A stretch of 64,000 nt of DNA from the NCBI RefSeq assembly GCF_014673495.1, contig NZ_CP051006.1, positions 3,720,001-3,784,000 of the forward strand, in the 5' to 3' direction. The notes beneath the pieces were generated by a model. That model was not told where the DNA came from. It did no database searches and was given only the letters and a program-made list of their open reading frames with translations. This DNA is from Streptomyces griseofuscus. Its GTDB lineage: Bacteria > Actinomycetota > Actinomycetes > Streptomycetales > Streptomycetaceae. A program made the position numbers and the translations under genes. This document shows positions 7,744 to 18,946 of the stretch, piece after piece; position 1 is the first letter of the stretch; every line of letters starts with the position of its first letter.

Positions 7744-9664
7744 GTGACCAGCCAGGTCAGCAGCCCAACGGAGCAGGCCGACGGATCAGCCGTCGGGGAG
7801 CAGCGCAAACCGGGCGGCACGAAGGACGTGCGCCGCCTGGACCGGGTGATCATCCGGTTCGCGGGGGACTCGGGTGACGGCATGCAGCTCACCGGAGACC
7901 GATTCACCTCGGAGACCGCTTCCTTCGGCAACGACCTCTCCACCCTGCCGAACTTCCCCGCCGAGATCCGGGCTCCTGCCGGGACCCTGCCCGGTGTCTC
8001 CTCGTTCCAGCTGCATTTCGCCGACCACGACATCCTCACCCCGGGCGACGCGCCGAACGTCCTGGTCGCGATGAACCCGGCGGCCCTGAAGGCCAACATC
8101 GGCGATCTGCCGCGCGGCGCCGAGATCATCGTGAACACGGACGAGTTCACCAAGCGGGCCCTTCAGAAGGTGGGCTACGACGCCTCGCCGCTGGAGGACG
8201 GCTCGCTCGACGCCTACGGCCTCCACCCGGTGCCACTGACCACTCTGACGGTGGAGTCCCTCAAGGAGTTCGACCTCTCCCGCAAGGAGGCCGAGCGCAG
8301 CAAGAACATGTTCGCCCTCGGGCTGCTGTCGTGGATGTACCACCGGCCGACGGAGGGCACGGAGAAGTTCCTGAGGGCGAAGTTCGCGAAGAAGCCGGAG
8401 ATCATGGCGGCGAACATCGCCGCGTTCCGGGCGGGCTGGAACTTCGGCGAGACGACCGAGGACTTCGCGGTCTCCTACGAGGTCGCCCCGGCGGCCAAGG
8501 CCTTCCCCACCGGCACCTACCGCAACATCTCCGGCAACCTCGCCCTGGCCTACGGTCTGATCAGCGCGTCCCGGCAGGCGGACCTGCCGCTGTTCCTGGG
8601 CTCGTACCCCATCACGCCGGCGTCGGACATCCTGCACGAGCTGAGCAGGCACAAGAACTTCGGGGTGCGGACCTTCCAGGCGGAGGACGAGATCGCGGGC
8701 ATCGGCGCGGCGCTGGGCGCGGCCTTCGGGGGCTCGCTCGCGGTGACGACCACCTCCGGGCCCGGTGTGGCGCTGAAGTCGGAGACGATCGGTCTGGCGG
8801 TGTCTTTGGAGCTGCCGTTGCTGGTGGTGGACATCCAGCGGGGCGGTCCGTCCACGGGTCTGCCGACCAAGACCGAGCAGGCGGACCTGCTCCAGGCGAT
8901 GTACGGGCGCAACGGTGAGGCGCCGGTGCCGATCGTCGCGCCGAAGACCCCGGCGGACTGCTTCGACGCGGCCCTGGAGGCGGCACGGATCGCGCTGACG
9001 TACCGCACCCCGGTGATGCTGCTGTCGGACGGCTACCTGGCGAACGGGTCGGAGCCGTGGCGCATCCCGGACCTGGAGGAACTGCCGGACCTCAGGGTCC
9101 AGTTCGCCTCCGGCCCCAACCACACCCTGGATGACGGCACCGAGGTCTTCTGGCCGTACAAACGCGATCCGCGGACCCTGGCCCGGCCCTGGGCGGTGCC
9201 GGGCACGCCGGGTCTGGAGCACCGCATCGGTGGTATCGAGAAGCAGGACGGCACGGGCAACATCTCCTACGACCCGGCCAACCACGACTTCATGGTCCGT
9301 ACCCGGCAGGCCAGGATCGACGGCATCGAGGTCCCGGACCTGGAGGTCGACGACCCGCACGGCGCCGCCATTCTGGTGCTGGGCTGGGGGTCGACGTACG
9401 GCCCGATCACCGCTGCGGTACGACGCCTGCGCGGGGCCGGTGACGCGATCGCGCAGGCTCATCTGCGTCACCTCAACCCCTTCCCGCGCAATCTCGGCGA
9501 GGTCCTCGCGCGCTACGACAAGGTCGTGGTCCCGGAGATGAACCTGGGGCAGCTGGCCACCTTGATCCGGGCGAAGTACCTGGTCGACGCCCACTCGTAC
9601 AACCAGGTCAACGGCATGCCGTTCAAGGCGGAGCAGCTCGCCACGGCACTGAAGGAGGCCATCG

Positions 9665-9672
<8 letters not shown>
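7744..9672 (+). CDS. korA: 2-oxoacid:ferredoxin oxidoreductase, alpha (gamma-alpha fused) subunit
   Basis: 642 aa from the GTG preceded by GAAGGAGG. The N-terminal ~210 residues form the gamma domain (IIRFAGDSGDGMQLTGDRFT). The remainder is the pyruvate/2-oxoglutarate ferredoxin oxidoreductase alpha domain: LGSYPITPASDILHELS, AEDEIAGIGAALGAAFGG, TTSGPGVALKSETIGLA and QRGGPSTGLPTKTEQADLL. With KorB it oxidatively decarboxylates a 2-oxoacid (2-oxoglutarate is the usual substrate of this two-subunit form) with CoA, reducing ferredoxin. The stop overlaps korB by 8 bp. Neighbouring nuo2 genes suggest a possible use for the reduced ferredoxin (inference). Confidence 0.96.
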
Positions 9673-10726
<1,054 letters not shown>

Positions 10727-10767
10727 CGCCATCCGTCGATACCGCCGATACCGACACACTGCTTCAC

Positions 10768-10796
10768 GAGGCCCGGGACGACCGTTCCCGGGCCTC
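10768..10796 (+). terminator. terminator hairpin after korB
   Basis: Perfect 11-bp stem (GAGGCCCGGGA / TCCCGGGCCTC) with a 7-base loop, 42 bp after the korB stop. There is no long T-run, as is common in Streptomyces. Confidence 0.8.
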
Positions 10797-10850
10797 TTCG
10801 CATGCCCGGACGCTGCCCGGACGGTGTCCGAACGAGGGGCGCACTTTCTT

Positions 10851-10890
10851 TTAGTTAGCGCTAGCCGTATGGTTAGTGCCCTAGCCCCCT
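10851..10890 (+). promoter_or_regulatory. AT-richer promoter/operator region of the NmrA-like gene
   Basis: The stretch between the korB terminator and the next gene contains repeated TTAG/CTAG elements around a palindromic TAGCGCTA core (10856-10863), 20-60 bp upstream of the ATG. This is unusual in such GC-rich DNA and fits an operator of a local repressor, not identified here. Confidence 0.4.
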
Positions 10891-10910
10891 CGCAAGGAGT
10901 GTCAGAGACC

Positions 10911-11765
<855 letters not shown>

Positions 11766-11791
11766 CCGGCGCCTGACCTGCGCCTTCCTCT

Positions 11792-11849
11792 GCGCGCCCC
11801 CGGCTGTCATGACCGTATGGCGATACGGACATGACAGCCGGGGGCGCGC
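11792..11849. terminator. 58-nt near-perfect hairpin between the NmrA-like gene and rarD
   Basis: A 20-bp perfect outer stem (GCGCGCCCCCGGCTGTCATG with its complement at 11830-11849), one A/A mismatch, then a 6-bp inner stem CCGTAT/ATACGG around a GGCG loop. It begins 27 bp after one stop and ends 56 bp before the rarD GTG. It probably terminates transcription, or could act as an operator or leader structure of rarD. No U-tract follows. Confidence 0.65.
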
Positions 11850-11905
11850 GGCGTTACCTTCGTGCCCGCGCGCACGTCGGCGCAGGAGAAGCGGAGGGAG
11901 GGCCC

Positions 11906-12892
11906 GTGCCCGAGACGCCCAAGGGTGAGCACCGCATAGGTCTGCTGAACGGTTTCGCCGCCTACGGCATGTGGGGCCTGGTCCCCCTGTTCTGGCCGCT
12001 GATGAAGCCCGCCGGGGCGATGGAGATCCTCGCCCACCGGATGGTGTGGTCGCTGTTCTTCGTCGCCGGGGCCCTGCTGTTCGTACGGCGCTGGGCCTGG
12101 GCCGGTGAACTGCTGCGCCGGCCACGCCGGCTGGCGCTGGTGGTCGTGGCCGCCGCGGTGATCACCGTCAACTGGGGCGTGTACATCTGGGCCGTGAACG
12201 CCGGCCATGTGGTGGAGGCGTCTCTCGGGTACTTCATCAATCCGCTGGTCACCATCGCCATGGGCGTGCTGCTGCTGAAGGAGCGGCTGCGGCCTCTGCA
12301 ATGGGTGGCGGTGGCGACGGGGTTCGCCGCGGTCGTCGTCCTGACCGTCGGCTACGGCCGCCCGCCGTGGATCTCGCTCTGCCTCGCGTTCAGCTTCGCG
12401 ACCTACGGGCTGGTGAAGAAGAAGGTGGGGCTCGGCGGCGTCGAGTCACTGGCCGCCGAGACCGCGATCCAGTTCCTGCCCGCGCTCGGCTATCTGCTCT
12501 GGCTCGGCGCGCAGGGGCAGTCGACCTTCACGACCGAGGGCGCGGGGCACGGGGCGCTGCTCGCCTCCACCGGTGTCGTCACCGCTCTGCCTCTGGTCTG
12601 CTTCGGCGCGGCGGCGATCCGCGTGCCGCTGTCCACGCTCGGCCTGCTCCAGTACCTGGCCCCGGTCTTCCAGTTCCTGCTGGGCATCCTCTACTTCCAC
12701 GAGGCCATGCCGCCCGAGCGCTGGGCCGGTTTCGCCCTGGTGTGGGTGGCCCTGCTGCTGCTCACGGGCAGCGCCCTGCACTCGGCACGCCGGTCGAGGA
12801 AGACCCTGGCCGCCCTGGAGTCGAAGGCCGCGCAGGCCCGGCTCGGCGCGCCCCGTACCGAGGCTCCGGGCGGGGCCTCGGTCGACGCCTGA
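11906..12892 (+). CDS. rarD: RarD-type EamA-family transporter
   Basis: 328 aa from the GTG preceded by GGAGGGAG, which starts just before the conserved region (MPETPKGEHRIGLLNGF). About ten membrane segments in two EamA halves. RarD signatures include FAAYGMWGLVPLFWPLMK, EILAHRMVWSLFF, VNWGVYIWAVNAGHVVEASL and GYFINPLVTIAMGVLLLKERL. It is a drug/metabolite transporter superfamily member whose physiological substrate is not established. Convergent with the gene at 12920 (27-bp gap). Confidence 0.92.
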   Translation: MPETPKGEHRIGLLNGFAAYGMWGLVPLFWPLMKPAGAMEILAHRMVWSLFFVAGALLFVRRWAWAGELLRRPRRLALVVVAAAVITVNWGVYIWAVNAGHVVEASLGYFINPLVTIAMGVLLLKERLRPLQWVAVATGFAAVVVLTVGYGRPPWISLCLAFSFATYGLVKKKVGLGGVESLAAETAIQFLPALGYLLWLGAQGQSTFTTEGAGHGALLASTGVVTALPLVCFGAAAIRVPLSTLGLLQYLAPVFQFLLGILYFHEAMPPERWAGFALVWVALLLLTGSALHSARRSRKTLAALESKAAQARLGAPRTEAPGGASVDA

Positions 12893-12919
12893 TCGTTTCC
12901 GCAGCCGTGCGCGGAGCGG

Positions 12920-14215
12920 TCACGCCGCTCCGTGCTCGGCCGTCCGCGCGGCCCGGGAGGCCCGGTCGGTGAGGCGCAGCATGCGGGCGCGGGCGGATTC
13001 CAGGGGGCGGGGGTCGTCGGCGGCGGGGCCCGGTTCGGCGGCGAGGTCGGCCCAGAGGTCTATCAGGTCCCGGCCGAGCCGCAGCCCCTCCTCCGGGTCC
13101 CGTACGGCACGCCAGGCGGTCGCGGCGCTCTGCACATTGCCGTAGGCCGCGTCCGCGTCCCGCGCGGTGCGGCGCAGCCCGGCCAGGTCCAGGGAGAGCC
13201 GGCAGGCGCGCACCGGTTCGCCCGCCAGGTAGGCGATGTAGGCGGCCAGTTCGCGCAGGTGCAGCACCTCGGCGTGATCGGCGCCGAGGACGGTGACGGC
13301 TTCCTCGACCGTGTGCTCGACGAGTTCCGCGGCGTCCTCGATCCGGCCCGCGCGCACGGCCTCGTTGATCCGCGTCATCGGCTCGGTGAGCAGTTCGGCC
13401 CCCTCCACGGTCACGGTGACCGGGCCGTCCCCGAGCACCTCTTCGGCCACGGCGTCGAAGCCGCGGGGCGGGGTGGGGGTGGCGGTGGTCGCGGGGACGG
13501 ACTCGGTGGGCCAGCCGGTGGTGGTCTCGGAGACCCTCGGCGCGGGCGCGGGCGTGGCGGTGAGCGGCCGGGGGGCACTCACGACGGGCGCGGGAGCGAC
13601 CACGAGGGGCGCGGGAGCATCTACGGCGGGAGCCGGAACGTGCCCGACCGGCGCGGAGGCGTCCACGACCGGCGCCGGGACGTCCACGGCAGGCGCGCCG
13701 GAAGCCACGGCGGCCCCGGGCGCACCGGTCACAGGCTCGACCCCGTCCCCAGCTCCGGCCGCGGCCCCAGCCACAACTCCTGCCCTGGCCCCGGTCTCCC
13801 CCTCGGACCCGCCTTCGCCCGACGACGCCGGCGCACCCGGCACCGACACCGCCGCCCCCATGACCGGCGCCGGGCCGAACTCGCCCCTCGGGGTCCGGAG
13901 GAATTCCGGTGCCTCGGGCTGAGCGACCCGGACGGCCTTGCCGGTGACCCGGCTGGAGCCGTCCGCCGACACCTCCAGCGGGACGACGCAGCCGGCGCGG
14001 TCGTCCTGGACAGTGGCCCGTATGGGGGTGCCGAGGCTGATGGCGAGGCGCTGGAGGTGGTTCAGGACGGCCTGCTGGATCTCCTCGCCCGGTGCCGCCA
14101 CGACCGCCGCTCCGCCCACGGACGCGCCGCCCGCGCCGTACACCCGGACGGGCACCGCCGCCGGGTGCGCCACGGGTCCCGGCACCCGCTTCTTCTCGAA
14201 GCTCAGTCGCGCCAT
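12920..14215 (-). CDS. uncharacterised protein with Ala/Pro-rich linker and TPR-like C-terminus
   Basis: 431 aa from ATG with GAAGGA upstream. The first ~105 residues form a compact region (MARLSFEKKRVPG onwards, with EIQQAVLNHLQRLAISLGTP). Then follow roughly 140 residues of Ala/Pro/Val-rich low-complexity linker with repeated APxP and VDAPAP motifs. The C-terminal ~190 residues are helical with tetratricopeptide-like spacing (VTVLGADHAEVLHLRELAAY, then AGEPVRACRLSLDLAGLRR). No signal peptide or membrane segment. Function unknown. The architecture suggests a cytosolic scaffold or regulator, but no catalytic motif is visible. Confidence 0.8.
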   Translation of the reverse strand: MARLSFEKKRVPGPVAHPAAVPVRVYGAGGASVGGAAVVAAPGEEIQQAVLNHLQRLAISLGTPIRATVQDDRAGCVVPLEVSADGSSRVTGKAVRVAQPEAPEFLRTPRGEFGPAPVMGAAVSVPGAPASSGEGGSEGETGARAGVVAGAAAGAGDGVEPVTGAPGAAVASGAPAVDVPAPVVDASAPVGHVPAPAVDAPAPLVVAPAPVVSAPRPLTATPAPAPRVSETTTGWPTESVPATTATPTPPRGFDAVAEEVLGDGPVTVTVEGAELLTEPMTRINEAVRAGRIEDAAELVEHTVEEAVTVLGADHAEVLHLRELAAYIAYLAGEPVRACRLSLDLAGLRRTARDADAAYGNVQSAATAWRAVRDPEEGLRLGRDLIDLWADLAAEPGPAADDPRPLESARARMLRLTDRASRAARTAEHGAA

Positions 14216-14411
14216 CGGTCCTTCCCTCACTCCCCCGCGCCGCGCACCGGCCGCACGCGTCCTGCGCACCAGTGTGTCCGTTCCATGCCCGCCTCCGCGT
14301 CACGCCGACGTCACAGCCTCGTCCCAACGGCTCGCGGGGCCCGGCAGGGAACCGCGACGGCGGTCGCGGATGTGCTGTTCAACGACGCCAACCAGGGGGA
14401 GAGACGGCACC

Positions 14412-15530
14412 ATGACGAGCGCTCGGGAGATCGCCGCGGCCGTGCGCTCCGGCGCGTCCACGGCCGTCGAGGCGGTCACGGCCGCGCTGGCGCGGATCGA
14501 GCGCGTCGACCCGGTGCTGTGCGCCTTCGCGGAGGTGTGGGAGGAGGCGGCGCTGCGGGGCGCGCGGGCGGTGGACGAGCGGATCGCGGCGGGGGAACAC
14601 CTGCCGCTGGCCGGGGTGCCGATCGGGGTGAAGGGCCGGCGGGGGCCCCGCGGGGCGGGGCCGCTGATCGCCGCCGGGTGCGTCCCGGTGGGGGCCACCG
14701 CCGTGCCGGGGCCCGGAACCGCCTGGCAGACATGGGGACTTGGGCGGTACGGCCGTACGGTCAACCCCTGGCGGTACGACCGCACGCCCGGCGGTTCCTC
14801 GGCGGGTTCCGCCGCCGCCGTGGCCGCCGGGCTGGTGCCGCTTGCCACCGGCAGCGACGGGGCGGGCTCGGTGCGGATCCCGGCCGCGTGGTGCGGGGTG
14901 GTCGGGCTGAAGGCGACCAACGGGCGGCTCCCCTCCGCCGACCGCACGGGGCTCGCGGCGCCCGGTGTGCTGACCCGGTGCGTGGCGGACGCGGAGGCGT
15001 ACTGGCGGGCGATGGCCGGCCCGGCCGAGACACCCGGCGGCGGTGAGCGCCGTACGCCCACCGCCCTGTGGTCCGCCGGCCTCGGTTTCGCCGGCCCCGA
15101 CTCCGAGCCGGTCGCGCTCGCCCGCGCCGCCGCCCACCGGCTCGCGGACGCGGGAGCCGTACGCCTTCTGCCGCCCGGCAGGCCCCTCCGCCTCGAAGAC
15201 CCGGGCCCCGCCTGGCTCGCCCTGCGCGACGGCGGCGACCTCGGTACGGCCGCCCGCGTCCGCGCCGTCAACGACCGCAGGCTCGGCGCCCTCTTCCGCC
15301 GCGCAGACCTCCTGATGACCCCCACCACGCCCTGTGCCGCCCATGGCCACGACGGTCCGGGCGACCGCTACTCCACCGCTCTCACCTGGGCGTTCAACCT
15401 CAGCGGGCACCCGGCGCTCAGCCTGCCCGCGGGGCTCGGCCGGGACGGCTGCCCGGTGGGGCTCCAGTTGGTGGCGGCGCGCGGGCGGGAGGAACTGCTG
15501 CTGGCGGTGGCCGGTTCGGCTAGGTGGTGA
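14412..15530 (+). CDS. amidase-signature family protein (short form)
   Basis: 372 aa from ATG with GGGGGAGAG upstream. Amidase-signature hydrolases cleave amides using a Ser-cisSer-Lys triad. Candidate residues are Lys74 (LAGVPIGVKG), the serines of RTPGGSSAGSAAAVAAGLVP (129/130) and Ser153 in SDGAGSVRIPAAWCG. It is about 80-100 residues shorter than usual, with the central region after AGPAETPGGGE condensed. The loop after the catalytic Lys is atypical (GRRGPRGAG rather than the usual DN-type sequence). Substrate unknown. The 3' end overlaps the convergent ABC permease gene by 11 bp. Confidence 0.85.
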   Translation: MTSAREIAAAVRSGASTAVEAVTAALARIERVDPVLCAFAEVWEEAALRGARAVDERIAAGEHLPLAGVPIGVKGRRGPRGAGPLIAAGCVPVGATAVPGPGTAWQTWGLGRYGRTVNPWRYDRTPGGSSAGSAAAVAAGLVPLATGSDGAGSVRIPAAWCGVVGLKATNGRLPSADRTGLAAPGVLTRCVADAEAYWRAMAGPAETPGGGERRTPTALWSAGLGFAGPDSEPVALARAAAHRLADAGAVRLLPPGRPLRLEDPGPAWLALRDGGDLGTAARVRAVNDRRLGALFRRADLLMTPTTPCAAHGHDGPGDRYSTALTWAFNLSGHPALSLPAGLGRDGCPVGLQLVAARGREELLLAVAGSARW

Positions 15531-16395
15531 TGTCCCTGGTGGTGAACCGCGCCCATGCCGCCGAGCCGAACACCGCCGCGTACAGGGCCTGGAGGCCGAG
15601 GCCGCGGACGAGGTCGTGCCAGTAGACGGGGTCGCGCATCAGGTCGGCGAAGGACAGCCAGTAGTGGGAGAAGAGGTACGGCCGTACGGCGTGCAACTGG
15701 GGGAACTGGTCGAGGATCTGGGCGGTGACGACCAGGCCGACGGTGGCCGCCATCGCCGCGATGCCGCTGCTGGTCAGGGTGGAGACGAAGAGGCCGAGGG
15801 CCGCCACGCCGATCAGGGACGCGGCCACCACCAGCGCGATCACCAGGGCCCGCAGCAGGCCGTCGGTGAAGCTGATGGTCGTACCGGAGATGGTCATCAG
15901 GTCGCCGACCGGGAAGAGCAGTACCCCGGTCAGCAGTGCGGAGGCGGCGACCACCAGCGTGGCCAGCAGGCAGAACGCCACCACCGTCGCGTACTTGACG
16001 AGCAGCAGACGGGTGCGGCCGGCCGGGGCCACCAGGAGATAGCGCAGGGTGCCCGCGTCGGCCTCGCCCGCGATCGAGTCGCCCGCGACGACGCCGACCG
16101 CCATCGGCAGGAAGAACGGGAGGGTCGCGGCCAGCGCCGTGCACACCAGGAAGAGGCCGTTGTCGGTGACCTGGCCGAGGAAGGCGGGCCCGGCCGCGCC
16201 GGACGAGCCGCCGCCCGCCCGGACCTTCACCACGACCCCGATCAGCACCGGCACCGCCGCCAGCACCCCGAGCAGGACGAGCGCCCGCCAGCGGCGGAGC
16301 GTGGTGAGCAGTTCGCTGCGCAGCAGGCCCAGGGTCCACAGGGGGTGGGGCCCGCGCTCGGCGGCGGCCGTGGTCGCTGTGTCAGCGCGCGACAT
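15520..16395 (-). CDS. ABC-2 type transporter permease
   Basis: 291 aa with about six membrane segments, typical of ABC-2 exporter permeases: cytoplasmic N-terminus (RSELLTTLRRWRALVLLGVL), a large first loop, and the intracellular helix GEADAGTLRYLLVAPAGRTR that couples to the ATPase. The ATG overlaps the ATPase gene by 14 bp. With the ATPase and the LolA-like gene upstream it looks like a three-gene operon. Substrate unknown; antibiotic self-protection or envelope functions are common for this class (inference). Confidence 0.92.
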   Translation of the reverse strand: MSRADTATTAAAERGPHPLWTLGLLRSELLTTLRRWRALVLLGVLAAVPVLIGVVVKVRAGGGSSGAAGPAFLGQVTDNGLFLVCTALAATLPFFLPMAVGVVAGDSIAGEADAGTLRYLLVAPAGRTRLLLVKYATVVAFCLLATLVVAASALLTGVLLFPVGDLMTISGTTISFTDGLLRALVIALVVAASLIGVAALGLFVSTLTSSGIAAMAATVGLVVTAQILDQFPQLHAVRPYLFSHYWLSFADLMRDPVYWHDLVRGLGLQALYAAVFGSAAWARFTTRDITT

Positions 16396-17365
16396 CGAAA
16401 CCCTCCCCCGTCAGCGCCACGAACGAGTCCTCCAGGGAGGCCCGGCGGAGAGTGAACCCCCGTACCCGTACGCCCGCCGCGACCAGGGCCGCGTTCACCT
16501 CGGCGAGGTCGCGGTCGGGCGGCTCGCCGGTGACCTGGTCGCCGTCGGCGGTGACATCGGCGGCGCCCTGCTCCTTCAGCACCCGGGCCGCCTCCGCCGG
16601 GTCCGGGGTGGTCACCACGAGACGGTCGCGCGCCCCCGCCGCGAGGTCGGCCGTGGCGCCCTGGGCGAGCAGCCGGCCGCGGGCCATCACGGCCACATGG
16701 GTGCACACCTGCTCGATCTCGTCGAGGAGGTGGGAGGAGAGGAAGACGGTGCTGCCGTCGGCGGCGAGTTCCCTGATCAGGGTGCGGATCTCGCGCATGC
16801 CCTGCGGGTCCAGGCCGTTGGTCGGCTCGTCCAGGACCAGCAGCCGGCGCGGCCGCAGCAGCGCGGCGGCCAGGCCCAGGCGCTGTTTCATGCCGAGTGA
16901 GTACGCCTTCGCCCGCTTGCCCGCGGCCGCCGCGAGACCCACCCGCTCCAGGGCGGCGGCCACCCGGGCGCCCCGGGTGCGCGGGTCGGCGGTCGGGTCG
17001 GCCGCGTCCAGGCGCAGCAGATTGTCCCGGCCGGAGAGATGGCCGTACAGGGCGGGACCCTCGATGAGAGCGCCGACCTGCGGCAGGACCGTCCGGGCGG
17101 CCCGCGGCATGGGCAGGCCCAGGACGCGGGCCGTGCCGGAGGTCGGCTCGATCAGGCCCATCAGCATGCGGATGGTGGTGGTCTTGCCGGAGCCGTTCGG
17201 GCCGAGGAAGCCGAAGACGCTGCCCGCCGGGACGGTCAGATCGAGACCGTCCACGGCGAGTTGCCCGCCCCGGTAGCGCTTGGTGAGGCCGCGGGTGGCG
17301 ATCACGCCGTCCGCGGCCCCTGGCCCGATCACGCCGTCCGCGGCCCCGGGCCGTACCGGGTCCAT
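16382..17365 (-). CDS. ABC transporter ATP-binding protein
   Basis: 327 aa. Walker A GPNGSGKTTT, signature helix YSLGMKQRLGLAAALL (the SLGMKQR variant frequent in DrrA/BcrA-type exporters), Walker B RRLLVLDEPTNGLDP and H-loop SSH are all present. The C-terminal ~90 residues form the regulatory extension common in DrrA-like ATPases. The ATG has GAGGGGGG upstream. The N-terminus contains a duplicated GPGAADGVI segment caused by a 27-bp tandem duplication (17300-17353). It works with the overlapping permease. Confidence 0.95.
   Translation of the reverse strand: MDPVRPGAADGVIGPGAADGVIATRGLTKRYRGGQLAVDGLDLTVPAGSVFGFLGPNGSGKTTTIRMLMGLIEPTSGTARVLGLPMPRAARTVLPQVGALIEGPALYGHLSGRDNLLRLDAADPTADPRTRGARVAAALERVGLAAAAGKRAKAYSLGMKQRLGLAAALLRPRRLLVLDEPTNGLDPQGMREIRTLIRELAADGSTVFLSSHLLDEIEQVCTHVAVMARGRLLAQGATADLAAGARDRLVVTTPDPAEAARVLKEQGAADVTADGDQVTGEPPDRDLAEVNAALVAAGVRVRGFTLRRASLEDSFVALTGEGFDVAR
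17300..17353 (-). repeat. 27-bp tandem duplication in the ABC ATPase N-terminus
   Basis: Two nearly identical adjacent 27-bp units (17300-17326 and 17327-17353), in frame, giving PGAADGVI twice before the conserved ATPase domain. It probably does not affect the fold. Confidence 0.85.
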
Positions 17366-17411
17366 CGGCTTCCCCCCTCGACTCCCGTCGGCTCCCCTCG
17401 GCGGATGCGGC

Positions 17412-18653
17412 CTACTTGCCCGCGTCCGCCGCCTTCACCAGCGTGTCCTTGGTGACCGCGCCGGCGTAGACCTTGCCGTCGTCCGTCATCAGGACGTTGA
17501 CCAGGCGGGTGGAGAAGACCGTGCCCTTGCCGAACTTCCCGGAGACCTTGTCGCCCAGCGAGCCGAGGAAGCCGCCGAGGTCGCCGCCCTTGTCGCCGGT
17601 GGGCAGGCCGCCCTTGGCGCCGGAGTCGAAGGTGGCGATGGACGTCCAGCCCTTGCCGATCACCTTGGGGGCGCCCTTGCCTTCGAGGCCCTTGGCGCCG
17701 TCCGTGCCCTCCAGGCCCTTGCCGGGGCCGGGCCGCTCCGCGCCCTTGCCCGCGCCGTCCTTCAGCGAACCGTCCTGCCGCTCGGTGACCTTCGCGCCCT
17801 TGGGCGGGGTGAAGGCGAACGTGGAGGCGGCGGGCCGGGCGAAGGAGACCTGGGTGAAGCCCGCGTCGAGCACGGCGGCGCCGCCGCTCCTCGGGGTCAG
17901 GGTGAACTTCAGCGGCATGCCGGTCTTCGCGTCCACGGCGATGTTGATCGCGCCGACCGTGGTGCCGGACTGGCGGGGCTTGATCTGCAACTTGTAGGCG
18001 TCGCGCCCGGCGACCTGGGCGGTGCCGTCGACGGTCACCGAGGTGGTGTCGTCCACCGCCTTCAGCGCCTGCTCGGCGAAGTCCTTGGGCGTGGCCGGGG
18101 GCTCGGTGCGGTCCTTGCCGGCGGCGGGCGCGGTGCCGTGGGAGACCTGGTCGCTCTTGCTGTCGTAGCCCCAGACGTCCTTGCCGTCATGGATGACGCT
18201 GTACTCGGCGCCCTGCTCCAGGAGCGAGAGCTTCTGCCGGTCCGGGCCGTCGGCCGCGACACGCAGGGTGTGCGTGCCGGAGAGCAGTTCGGTCAGCCGG
18301 GAGCTCGGATCGGCGGCGGAGCCGGAACCCGCGCCGGAGCCCTGGGCCATGCCGGAGGCGAGGCCGCTCTCCAGGCCGCCGAGGTCCGGCAGGCCCAGAT
18401 CGGTGCTGATCTTCACGGTGCCGGACAGCTGCTGCACATCCGACTTGGCGATCTTGTTGATGAGCTGCTGAGCCGTGACCTTGGGCAGGTCCGGGTCGCC
18501 GGAGTCGGCGAGCGCCGGGACCAGCCCGATGGTGACCGCTGCCACCCCGACCACCGCGACCGGGACGGCGTACCGAGCGGCCTTGCGGCGGCCCGAGCGT
18601 GTCTCCTCGTCCCGCGCGGCGCCCGTTGCGTCGTCGGATTCGTACGGTGCCAT
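17412..18653 (-). CDS. LolA-like / outer-membrane-lipoprotein-sorting-fold protein, membrane anchored
   Basis: 413 aa from the ATG with GGAGGTAAGG upstream. A cytoplasmic N-terminus (about 35 residues) is followed by one membrane segment (AARYAVPVAVVGVAAVTIGL) and a large extracytoplasmic domain. That domain has LolA/LppX-like features: paired TxxLINKIAKSDVQQLSGTV, YSVIHDGKDVWGYDSKSDQV, and the terminal TSIATFDSGA and VFSTRLVNVLMTDDGKVYAG. Gram-positive members are thought to bind lipids or sense envelope state. A Gly/Lys-rich linker sits near residue 300. It ends 46 bp before the ABC ATPase gene and probably forms an operon with it. Confidence 0.82.
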   Translation of the reverse strand: MAPYESDDATGAARDEETRSGRRKAARYAVPVAVVGVAAVTIGLVPALADSGDPDLPKVTAQQLINKIAKSDVQQLSGTVKISTDLGLPDLGGLESGLASGMAQGSGAGSGSAADPSSRLTELLSGTHTLRVAADGPDRQKLSLLEQGAEYSVIHDGKDVWGYDSKSDQVSHGTAPAAGKDRTEPPATPKDFAEQALKAVDDTTSVTVDGTAQVAGRDAYKLQIKPRQSGTTVGAINIAVDAKTGMPLKFTLTPRSGGAAVLDAGFTQVSFARPAASTFAFTPPKGAKVTERQDGSLKDGAGKGAERPGPGKGLEGTDGAKGLEGKGAPKVIGKGWTSIATFDSGAKGGLPTGDKGGDLGGFLGSLGDKVSGKFGKGTVFSTRLVNVLMTDDGKVYAGAVTKDTLVKAADAGK

Positions 18654-18946
18654 GTGTGCCTTACCTCCGTCGTCGGCGGCGGCTGCCCTCACGCTGGTCC
18701 ACCCGAGCCGCCATTCTCACCCGAATCGGTGAGGAGTGGTGATGTCCGTGGTGTCCATACGACCAAATTCGCGGTGAGGAGTCGTCAGCCCTCGGAGCCA
18801 ACTCGGCGTACGACTGCGGTATGACACGTAGGGCGCACCCCTAGGGGTTCGAACGCATCCCTGACAGCAGGATGCGACGGGAACCCGGGGTAGGGCCACC
18901 TGGTGGACGCCGAACGGGTGGTTGTCCGGGGCACGGACACGGGCGG

